Assembly: GCA_002383325.1 (NCBI GenBank)
Contig: DFYJ01000048.1
Span: 1 to 7,053, forward strand
Reading direction: 5' to 3'
Length of the DNA: 7,053 bases
From: Candidatus Aminicenantes bacterium UBA4085
Lineage (GTDB): Bacteria; Acidobacteriota; Aminicenantia; Aminicenantales; UBA4085
Positions 1-4,657 of this stretch are shown here, piece by piece. The notes under the pieces are model-generated. The model was not told the DNA's origin. It ran no database searches and was given only the letters and a program-made list of their open reading frames with translations. Position numbers and translations under genes: made by a program. Each line of letters begins with the position of its first letter. Within the stretch, counting starts at the first letter, position 1.

Positions 1-4
1 CCGA

Positions 5-34
5 CCGCCGACGGGAGCGGCCTCCCGCCGGCGG
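5..34 (+). terminator. GC-rich hairpin, possible terminator of an upstream gene
   Basis: Bases 5-10 pair with 29-34 and 12-17 (CGGGAG) pair with 22-27 (CTCCCG), leaving one A/C mismatch (11/28) and the 4-nt loop CGGC. This gives 12 pairs, nearly all G-C. It is followed by CGCGGTTCT, which has only a weak T stretch, so classic rho-independent termination is uncertain. It ends about 12 nt before the -10 box of the next gene, so it could insulate that gene from an upstream one that lies outside the window. The base pairing is seen directly; the terminator role is inferred. Confidence 0.35.
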
Positions 35-42
35 CGCGGTTC

Positions 43-51
43 TGATACAAT
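43..51 (+). promoter_or_regulatory. Extended -10 promoter element (TGATACAAT)
   Basis: TGATACAAT fits the extended -10 pattern TGn-TATAAT with one mismatch in the hexamer (TACAAT, 46-51). No good -35 hexamer lies about 17 nt upstream (23-28 is TCCCGC), which is tolerated for extended -10 promoters. Transcription would start near 58, which almost coincides with the ATG codons at 54 and 60, and no Shine-Dalgarno precedes either ATG. This suggests a leaderless or nearly leaderless mRNA beginning at ATG 60. Confidence 0.4.
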
Positions 52-53
52 CG

Positions 54-983
54 ATGCCGATGAAACCTGCGGTGACGGCCGCCGTCCTTCTCGGCGCCTT
101 GAGCGCACTCGTGATCTTGATCGCCTCGGGCCGGCCGCCCGCCGCCTCGGCAGTCCAGGCCCAGCCGGCGCCGAGCCTCGCCGCCTTGCTCCCCTCGCAG
201 GCCGCCGGTTGGACGCCCAAGCCTCCCGATGCGGCTTATAATCCCGAGACGATCTTCGACTACATCGACGGAGCCGGCGAAGTCTACCGGGCCTACAACA
301 TGAAATCCCTGCTCTCCCGCCGCTACGGAAAAACCGGCGGGCCCGACATCATCGCCGACCTCTTCGATATGGGCTCCGCGGCCGACGCCTTCGGCGTCTT
401 CACCCACGATCTCGACGGCGAGGACTGGGGGCTCGGCCAAGGCAGCCTGTATAAAGGCGGCCTGCTGACGCTCTGGAAGGGACGCTTCTATGCCGCTCTG
501 TATGCCGAGGAGGAGACGGACGCCTCCAAGGCCGCTCTGCGCGAGCTGGGCCGGAAGCTGGCCGAGGCGGTCCGCGAGACCGGGGAGAAGCCGGACCTTC
601 TGGCGGCGCTGCCGCCCGGCTATGACGATCCGCGGCGGGTCCGCTTCCTTCACAGCCCGGTCATCCTCAACTACCACTTCAGTATCTCCCGGGAGAATGT
701 CCTGAGCCTCGACGAAAAGACCGACGCCGTCCTGGCTCGGGCCGCGGACAGGAGCGCCCTGATTCTGGTCCGCTACCCCGACGAGAAGCGGGCCGCGGCC
801 GCGTTGGCCGGATTCAGGTCCGCGATGATGCCGGGAACGGGAGCGGGTGGGACCTTCCTAGCCGCGGACGGGACCTGGACGCGGGCGGAGCGGAGAGGCC
901 GGGTCGTGGTCGTGGCGATGAAAGCGAATTCCTCCGAGGCGGCCGTCCGGACATCGGCGGCGGCCGTGGAACGGGTCAGATAG
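54..983 (+). CDS. DUF6599 family exported protein
   Basis: The function is unknown. The N-terminus is a signal peptide or membrane anchor: Lys4, then a hydrophobic segment at about residues 8-24 (AAVLLGALSALVILIA), then an Ala/Pro-rich linker to about residue 40. The mature part opens with the pattern typical of DUF6599 proteins: LLPSQAAGW (45-53), then YNPETIFDYIDGAGEVYRAY (62-81), in which the Y-I-D-G-A-x-E-x-Y-R-A-Y core is the recognisable signature. No enzyme motif is apparent. At 309 residues it looks complete. The reading frame is open to the left edge, but a signal peptide starting at residue 1 or 3 argues for ATG 54 or, better, ATG 60. There is no Shine-Dalgarno, and the -10 box at 43-51 would start the mRNA at about 58. 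It is first in an operon, with its TAG stop 22 nt before the DUF362 gene. Such proteins occur next to DUF362 genes in Acidobacteriota-like genomes (recalled, not checked). The family call is good; any role is open. Confidence 0.8.
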   Translation: MPMKPAVTAAVLLGALSALVILIASGRPPAASAVQAQPAPSLAALLPSQAAGWTPKPPDAAYNPETIFDYIDGAGEVYRAYNMKSLLSRRYGKTGGPDIIADLFDMGSAADAFGVFTHDLDGEDWGLGQGSLYKGGLLTLWKGRFYAALYAEEETDASKAALRELGRKLAEAVRETGEKPDLLAALPPGYDDPRRVRFLHSPVILNYHFSISRENVLSLDEKTDAVLARAADRSALILVRYPDEKRAAAALAGFRSAMMPGTGAGGTFLAADGTWTRAERRGRVVVVAMKANSSEAAVRTSAAAVERVR

Positions 984-993
984 CCAGGCGGAC

Positions 994-999
994 AAGGAG
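994..999 (+). promoter_or_regulatory. Ribosome binding site of the DUF362 gene
   Basis: AAGGAG lies 6 nt before ATG 1006. This fixes the start that places the twin-arginine signal at the N-terminus. Confidence 0.8.
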
Positions 1000-1005
1000 A
1001 AAGCC

Positions 1006-1950
1006 ATGAAGAAGACACGATTCAGCCGGCGGGATTTCCTGAAGGCGGCGGTGGCCGCAGCACCCATGGCCGGGGCGGCCGGTTGTTGCTGTATCGGTAA
1101 AGGCGGCGCGGTCAAGACGGAGGACACGCCGGCCGGGCAGGCCACCATCACCTCGATCAGCCGCGGCGGCAAGTCGCGGGTCGTCCTCGTCCGCGACGCC
1201 CAGGCTGTCGGCGAGGGCCGCCGGCACAACGGACCGGTCATCCAGGCCATGCTGGACGAGGCGGTCATGGCCCTCTTCGACGAGCCGAATCCCGTCGCGG
1301 CCTGGAAGCGCATCCTCAAGTCGGAGGACGTGGTCGGCATCAAGACCAATGTCTGGAACTACCTGCCGACGGGCTTCGAGCTGGAGCAGGCCGTCCGCCA
1401 GCGGGTCCTGGACGCCGGCGTCTCGGCCGGCCGGATCTCTGTCCTGGACCGGGGCGTACTGGACGATCCCGTCTTCAAGGAGGCCACCGCCCTGATCAAT
1501 GTCCGCCCGGCCCGGGTCCACTACTGGGCCGGCCTGGGCAGCTGCATCAAGAACTACATCATGTTCGTGCCCAAGCCGTCCGAATACCACGGCGACGCCT
1601 GCGCCGACCTGGCCTCGATCTGGTCGCTGCCGGTCGTCAAGGGCAAGACCCGGCTGAACATCCTGTCGATGCTGACGCCCCAGTTCCATAACGTCGGGCC
1701 GCGGGGCTTCTCGCCGAGCTACCTCTGGAATTACGGCGGCCTGCTGGTCGGCGAGGATCCCGTGGCCGTGGACACGATCGGCTACCGCATCATCCAGGCC
1801 CGGCGCCGCCAGGAGTTCGGCGAGGACAAGCCGCTGGAGACCTCGGCCCATCACATCGAGCTGGCCGACACACACCACCACCTCGGCAACGCCGATCCGG
1901 CCAAGATCGAGCTCATCAAGCGCGGCTGGCAGGAGGGGATGCTCATCTGA
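1006..1950 (+). CDS. DUF362 domain protein with a Tat signal
   Basis: The N-terminus MKKTRFSRRDFLKAAVAAAP carries a twin-arginine motif (SRRDFLK, 7-13) followed by an Ala-rich hydrophobic stretch, so the protein is probably exported folded by the Tat system. Directly after it are three consecutive cysteines (27-29) in the context GAAGCCC. This is a weak lipobox-like site or possibly a cofactor ligand. The body matches DUF362: VVLVRDAQ (59-66), GIKTNVW (111-117), LGSCIKNYIMF (177-187) where the family has its conserved Lys-Asn, and GLLVGEDPVAVDTIGY (245-260) where the family has G-x-DPVAxD. The C-terminus is His-rich (H282, H283, H290-H292). Many DUF362 proteins carry ferredoxin-type 4Fe-4S cysteine clusters; none is visible here. 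The molecular function is unknown, and a redox or metal-linked role would be a guess. It sits 22 nt after the DUF6599 gene and its TGA overlaps the FmdB start by one base, so the three genes are probably one transcript. Confidence 0.85.
   Translation: MKKTRFSRRDFLKAAVAAAPMAGAAGCCCIGKGGAVKTEDTPAGQATITSISRGGKSRVVLVRDAQAVGEGRRHNGPVIQAMLDEAVMALFDEPNPVAAWKRILKSEDVVGIKTNVWNYLPTGFELEQAVRQRVLDAGVSAGRISVLDRGVLDDPVFKEATALINVRPARVHYWAGLGSCIKNYIMFVPKPSEYHGDACADLASIWSLPVVKGKTRLNILSMLTPQFHNVGPRGFSPSYLWNYGGLLVGEDPVAVDTIGYRIIQARRRQEFGEDKPLETSAHHIELADTHHHLGNADPAKIELIKRGWQEGMLI
1931..1938 (+). promoter_or_regulatory. Ribosome binding site of the FmdB-like gene
   Basis: AGGAGGGG lies inside the end of the DUF362 gene, 11 nt before ATG 1950. 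Together with the one-base stop/start overlap (TGATG, 1948-1952) it points to coupled translation of the two genes. Confidence 0.6.
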
Positions 1951-2378
1951 TGCCGATCTACGAGTACCGCTGCGCGGCCTGCGGCAGGAAGTCTACCTTC
2001 GTAACTCTGTCCGTGGGCGCCGCCCTGGATCCGGTCTGCCAGCACTGCGGCGGCAAGGACCTGCGCAAGCTCGTCTCCCGGGTGGCCATCCTGCGCTCGG
2101 AGGAAAGCCGGATGGACAGCCTGGACGATCCGTCGTCCCTGGCCGGCCTGGACGAGAGCGATCCCGCCTCCATGGCCCGCTGGATGAAGAAGATGGGCAA
2201 GGAGATGGGCGAGGACGCTGGTCCGGAATTCGAGCAGGAGATCGACCAGGCCGTTCACGAGGCCGAGCATGGCGGGGGCGGAATGGACGGCGGCCCCGGC
2301 GGGGATGATGACATGGGCGGCGTGGGCGAACCGGGAGGTGGTGGGGGCGCGGACGATCCGGGAGAGTCCGGGGACTGA
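1950..2378 (+). CDS. FmdB family zinc ribbon protein with acidic Gly-rich tail
   Basis: The N-terminal part is a classic FmdB-type putative regulatory zinc ribbon: MPIYEYRCAACGRKSTF, with one Cys pair at C8/C11 and the second at C30/C33 (VCQHCGG), followed by LRKLVSRV. Four cysteines in a CxxC-x18-CxxC arrangement should bind one zinc. The family was named from the formylmethanofuran dehydrogenase (fmd) locus; its biochemical role is poorly known, and a DNA, RNA or protein contact is inferred. Residues 55-100 are acidic and probably helical (SMARWMKKMGKEMGEDAGPEFEQEI is the core, given here in part by its Met/Lys/Glu pattern). Residues 108-142 are a low-complexity Gly/Asp tail that may be disordered. 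At 142 residues it is longer than the minimal family members (roughly 70-110), the extra length being the tail. Its start overlaps the DUF362 stop by one base. Confidence 0.82.
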   Translation: MPIYEYRCAACGRKSTFVTLSVGAALDPVCQHCGGKDLRKLVSRVAILRSEESRMDSLDDPSSLAGLDESDPASMARWMKKMGKEMGEDAGPEFEQEIDQAVHEAEHGGGGMDGGPGGDDDMGGVGEPGGGGGADDPGESGD

Positions 2379-2389
2379 ACGTCGGCGCC

Positions 2390-2418
2390 TTGACAGCCCC
2401 CGGGCCGGCCGCTATAGT
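2390..2418 (+). promoter_or_regulatory. Sigma-70-type promoter of efpL
   Basis: TTGACA (2390-2395) is a perfect -35, separated by exactly 17 nt from TATAGT (2413-2418), a 5-of-6 match to the -10. It starts 11 nt after the stop of the FmdB-like gene. Transcription would begin near 2425 and give a 5'-UTR of about 47 nt. This is the best promoter in the window and makes efpL independent of the upstream operon. Confidence 0.8.
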
Positions 2419-2432
2419 GACGGCCTGCGATC

Positions 2433-2453
2433 CGGCCGCCCCCGAGGCGGCCG
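2433..2453 (+). promoter_or_regulatory. Hairpin in the efpL 5'-UTR
   Basis: CGGCCGCC (2433-2440) is the exact reverse complement of GGCGGCCG (2446-2453), with the 5-nt loop CCCGA. It lies between the predicted transcription start and the ribosome binding site, ending 7 nt before the latter. No T run follows, so it is not a terminator. It may stabilise the message or modulate initiation; that role is inferred. Confidence 0.45.
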
Positions 2454-2460
2454 CCTCCCC

Positions 2461-2467
2461 AAGGTGA
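2461..2467 (+). promoter_or_regulatory. Ribosome binding site of efpL
   Basis: AAGGTGA lies 4 nt before ATG 2472 and supports this start. The first residues (MINASDLKKGD) align with the start of EF-P proteins. Confidence 0.75.
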
Positions 2468-2471
2468 CCCC

Positions 2472-3038
2472 ATGATCAACGCATCCGATCTGAAGAAGGG
2501 CGACGTGGCCAAGATCGACGGCGCCCCGCATATCGTCGAGAACGTCTCGGTCCAGAAGCCGAGCGCCCGCGGCTCGTCCTCCCTCTACAAACTGCGCTTC
2601 CGCAACCTCCTGACCAAGCGCAAGGTCGACCTGGTCTTCCGCGGCGACGACCCCCTTGACGAGGCCGACTTTGAGCGCCGCCCGGTCCAGTTCCTCTTCG
2701 GCGACGAGTCGGGCATGACCTTCATGGACCTGCAGGACTACAGCCAGTTCGCCTTGAGCCGCGAGGACCTGGAAGAGGAATGGCCCTATGTCACCGAGGG
2801 CTTGGAGGGCATCATTGCCATGATCTCCGACGGCCGGGCCGTGGGCATCCAACTCCCCATCTCGGTGGCCATGACCATCGTCGAGACGACCCCGGCCGTC
2901 AAAGGCGGCTCGGCCACCTCACGGACCAAGCCCGCCACCCTGACCACGGGGCTGGTCATCCAGGTGCCCGAGTACCTGACCGGTGGGGAAGTGGTCCGGG
3001 TCGACACCCGGACGGGCGAGTACGTCGGAAAAGCTTGA
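2472..3038 (+). CDS. efpL: Elongation factor P-like protein EfpL (YeiP type)
   Basis: This is a cytosolic translation factor that binds between the ribosomal P and E sites and relieves stalling at difficult peptide bonds such as polyproline. At 188 residues it has the full three-domain EF-P length: KOW-like N-terminal domain (about 1-64), first OB domain (about 65-127) and C-terminal OB domain (about 130-188) with the signature TLTTGLVIQVPEYLTGGE. It belongs to the EfpL/YeiP branch rather than canonical EF-P. The domain-I loop reads QKPSARGSSSLYK (28-40), close to E. coli YeiP QSPTARGAATLYK, with Arg33 at the same residue number. Canonical EF-P has a shorter loop tipped by a modified Lys or Arg. 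FRGDDPLD (56-63), FMDLQDY (79-85) and IVETTPAVKGGSATSRTKPA also match the YeiP pattern as I recall it. It has its own promoter and 5'-UTR hairpin. The EF-P superfamily call is near certain; the EfpL call rests on remembered sequence. Confidence 0.93.
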   Translation: MINASDLKKGDVAKIDGAPHIVENVSVQKPSARGSSSLYKLRFRNLLTKRKVDLVFRGDDPLDEADFERRPVQFLFGDESGMTFMDLQDYSQFALSREDLEEEWPYVTEGLEGIIAMISDGRAVGIQLPISVAMTIVETTPAVKGGSATSRTKPATLTTGLVIQVPEYLTGGEVVRVDTRTGEYVGKA

Positions 3039-3065
3039 GCTCCGTTCCGGGGCGTTTGTCCCGCT

Positions 3066-3677
3066 TCAACGCTTTGTATCGGCCGGGACGATCCTGTCAT
3101 CGAAAGGGAACCACCCCCAGTCCCGCGCCCGGCCGTCCGGGCTTTCGCCGGGACGCCGCGTCGTGCGGTTGAAGCGGGTATAGTCCCCTTCGCTCCGGAA
3201 GCGAACTTCGTTCCCTTTCCGCCAGCGGATATCCGTCCAAGCATAGGGGTAGGGATCCATCGACCGCCTAGGCTCCACGCTTTCACCTCCCGCCGGCGCC
3301 ATCCAATCGGCGATCCTGTAGACATTGATCCAGGGATGGCCCTCCCCGATCGAGACGACCAGGGCCATCCCTTGATCGGGCGATATCAGGACATCCTGGA
3401 TCCGGGCCAGCTCGCGGGGCAGGGCGGGAATGACGAGGCGGCCTTCGACATCGACGGCGGCTAAAACATCGCCGGCCATGGCTCCCGCCTGCTCGATGAT
3501 CCGGATCTCGCGGCAGATCTCCGATCCGACTGCGATGTGCCGCAGGTTGGCGGGCTCGCGGCAGGCGGGGCCCGCGATGGCCAAGAACGCCAGGACGACG
3601 GCTGCGGTACGCTTTCTCAAAATTGTTCCGTGGAACGGGCGGCGTCCCCGGCGATTCCGGCCATGAGGTCTCTTCAT
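3066..3677 (-). CDS. Putative lipoprotein, unknown family
   Basis: I do not recognise a family. A lipoprotein-like signal is clear: RKRTAAVVLAFLAIAGPAC, with the candidate lipidated Cys at residue 39 counting from the ATG. From ATG 3677, which overlaps the previous stop as ATGA, the signal is preceded by a 19-residue Arg-rich stretch that is unusual for a signal peptide. A TTG at 3620-3618 (residue 20) would give MRKRTAAVV... with Cys at position 20, the ideal lipoprotein length, but no strong Shine-Dalgarno precedes it. The mature part has strand-rich, propeller-like pieces: RIQDVLISPDQGMALVVSIG, WINVYRIADW, and TDIRWRKGNEVRFRSEGDYTRF near the end. These recall beta-propeller repeats, but there are too few for a full propeller. 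It ends 27 nt from the convergent efpL stop. It is probably co-transcribed and translationally coupled with the upstream pRiA4b ORF-3-like gene. Confidence 0.65.
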   Translation of the reverse strand: MKRPHGRNRRGRRPFHGTILRKRTAAVVLAFLAIAGPACREPANLRHIAVGSEICREIRIIEQAGAMAGDVLAAVDVEGRLVIPALPRELARIQDVLISPDQGMALVVSIGEGHPWINVYRIADWMAPAGGESVEPRRSMDPYPYAWTDIRWRKGNEVRFRSEGDYTRFNRTTRRPGESPDGRARDWGWFPFDDRIVPADTKR

Positions 3678-4336
3678 AGACAGCCGTCCCGGGCTTGGAG
3701 AATCTTAGCCAGCTGCGTATCCGTCGTTCGAGGCCGCTTCAACATGCGCAGATAGGTATTGATGATTCCGGCGTCGAACAACTCGGGATCGAACCTGCGG
3801 CCGAGCCACGTTATCATGGCTTGATGTTCTCTGTGCTTGGGATTTTTTATGATTTTTAAGAGATCGGCATAGCCGCCGATGCCGCCGCAGTCTTCCGGCG
3901 GGCAGGCTCGTCCTCCATCCAGACAAAAAGCGACTCCCTCGAAAGATTCGTCGGGCCAGAGAATCTGCTCCACGGCGATGAGGTGTTCCCAGGAATCGCC
4001 AAAATCGTATTCGTAGATGAATCGCATGCCCGCTTTCGGCACGGCTTGGGCCAGGGTCGTCTTGGCGTCATCGCTATCGAGATACGGCCCGTCATTCGGT
4101 TCTTCGATCGACTCGGAGTCGGTGGTGCGCTCCCTTCCAATCAGGAATTGATGCAGGTGGCTGTTTGTCCACCCCATGGCTACTTGGAATACGCAGTGCA
4201 CGAGGTTGAGACTCGCGTTTCCGTGGACTAATAATCTGCGCCAAATAGGCGGCTTCAATCCATTGAGAACGATTTCAAGTTGATAAATCCGGGGATCGGT
4301 TTTTCCGTTAAAAGATCCGAATGGGTGCCGCGGCAT
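3674..4336 (-). CDS. Plasmid pRiA4b ORF-3 family protein
   Basis: The protein matches the plasmid pRiA4b ORF-3-like family, named after an Agrobacterium Ri plasmid gene. Diagnostic stretches in order are YQLEIVLNGLKPPIWRRLLV (18-37), MGWTNSHLHQF (54-64), FIYEYDFGDSWEHLIAVE (106-123), GGRACPPEDCGGIGGY (141-156), a PKHREH piece (166-171) and FDPELFD (182-188). The invariant-looking Tyr-Asp-Phe-Gly-Asp-x-Trp and Cys-Pro-Pro-Glu-Asp-Cys-Gly-Gly motifs are intact. The biochemical function of the family is unknown; the two Cys and the His/Asp residues could bind metal, but that is speculation. At 220 residues it is a normal length. The start at ATG 4336 is set by TAAGGAG 5 nt upstream. Base composition is lower in G+C than the flanks (4201-4260 is 31 of 60 G/C), and the family is common on plasmids and accessory DNA, which suggests horizontal gain. 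Its TGA overlaps the lipoprotein ATG by four bases. Confidence 0.88.
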   Translation of the reverse strand: MPRHPFGSFNGKTDPRIYQLEIVLNGLKPPIWRRLLVHGNASLNLVHCVFQVAMGWTNSHLHQFLIGRERTTDSESIEEPNDGPYLDSDDAKTTLAQAVPKAGMRFIYEYDFGDSWEHLIAVEQILWPDESFEGVAFCLDGGRACPPEDCGGIGGYADLLKIIKNPKHREHQAMITWLGRRFDPELFDAGIINTYLRMLKRPRTTDTQLAKILQARDGCL

Positions 4337-4341
4337 GATGG

Positions 4342-4348
4342 CTCCTTA
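4342..4348 (-). promoter_or_regulatory. Ribosome binding site of the pRiA4b ORF-3-like gene
   Basis: On the minus strand TAAGGAG lies 5 nt before ATG 4336. It is a strong Shine-Dalgarno that fixes the start. Confidence 0.8.
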
Positions 4349-4409
4349 GCCCGGTATTCCCGTCTGGCTTCATGCGTCGACAGGATTATCGGCCCTGTTC
4401 CCAATCGGG

Positions 4410-4415
4410 ATTATA
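4410..4415 (-). promoter_or_regulatory. Putative -10 box of the minus-strand gene pair
   Basis: On the minus strand the sequence is a perfect TATAAT. No good -35 is visible at 16-18 nt (candidates TACGCC or TTACGC match poorly), and it lacks the TG extension. Transcription would start near 4403 and give a leader of roughly 67 nt before ATG 4336. The hexamer is seen directly; promoter function is inferred. Confidence 0.4.
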
Positions 4416-4479
4416 CCCCGACGGCCTCGCTCGGCGTAATCGCTCATTCGAAATCCGTGCGCCGGCTGCTCTGTGCTAA

Positions 4480-4491
4480 TTGAAGCTTCAA
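4480..4491. repeat. Palindrome TTGAAGCTTCAA in the divergent region
   Basis: TTGAAGCTTCAA is a perfect 12-bp palindrome. It overlaps a second inverted repeat with arms TAATTG (4477-4482) and CAATTA (4496-4501). Its place between two divergent genes would suit a dimeric regulator. A 12-bp palindrome can occur by chance, so this is only a candidate operator. Confidence 0.3.
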
Positions 4492-4643
4492 CTTGCAATT
4501 AACACTCATTCAAATCGTCCTGCATGATTCTTGGGTTATCGCCGGTCGAGCGGGGATGGAAGCCGAGGTTGGAAAAAAACGGTGGCATTCGTCTTTTATT
4601 AGGCGTATTTTATGCGGCTGGCGCCCTAGCGTCCTCCTGATGC

Positions 4644-4648
4644 AAGGA
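4644..4648 (+). promoter_or_regulatory. Ribosome binding site deciding the helicase start
   Basis: AAGGA lies 9 nt before GTG 4658 and just inside the alternative ATG 4640. No Shine-Dalgarno precedes ATG 4640 (the sequence there is CGTCCTCCTG). This favours the GTG start. Confidence 0.5.
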
Positions 4649-4657
4649 CCAAACAAC

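Larger units (their letters stand above)
4337..4657. other. Divergent intergenic region
   Basis: About 320 nt lie between the minus-strand pRiA4b ORF-3-like gene and the plus-strand helicase gene. The region holds the minus-strand ribosome binding site (4342-4348), a perfect minus-strand TATAAT (4415-4410), a palindrome (4480-4491) and a relatively AT-rich stretch at 4570-4615. An open frame runs through it into the helicase from a TTG at 4493, but its residues have no helicase-like character and I treat it as non-coding. I found no convincing plus-strand promoter for the helicase; TATTTT (4606-4611) is a possible -10 without a fitting -35. No RNA gene was recognised. Confidence 0.5.

Noticed and set aside
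976..1881. Long minus-strand open frame (301 codons) opposite the DUF362 gene
   Set aside because: The plus-strand protein has a clear Tat signal, ribosome binding site and family motifs. The minus frame is a GC-rich shadow with low-complexity Asp/Arg/Gly composition.
3048..3063. Hairpin CGGGGC/GTCCCG between efpL and the convergent lipoprotein gene as a terminator
   Set aside because: The 6-bp stem includes a G-T pair and is not followed by a T run on either strand. It is too weak to call in GC-rich DNA.
4441..4505. Possible integron attC-like site next to the lower-GC gene
   Set aside because: The RYYYAAC and GTTRRRY core sites are not present in the right arrangement, and there is no second copy flanking the genes.
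4493..4657. N-terminal extension of the helicase from TTG 4493
   Set aside because: The added 55 residues have no similarity to PcrA/UvrD, differ in base composition and lack a Shine-Dalgarno. The family starts shortly before the Q-motif.
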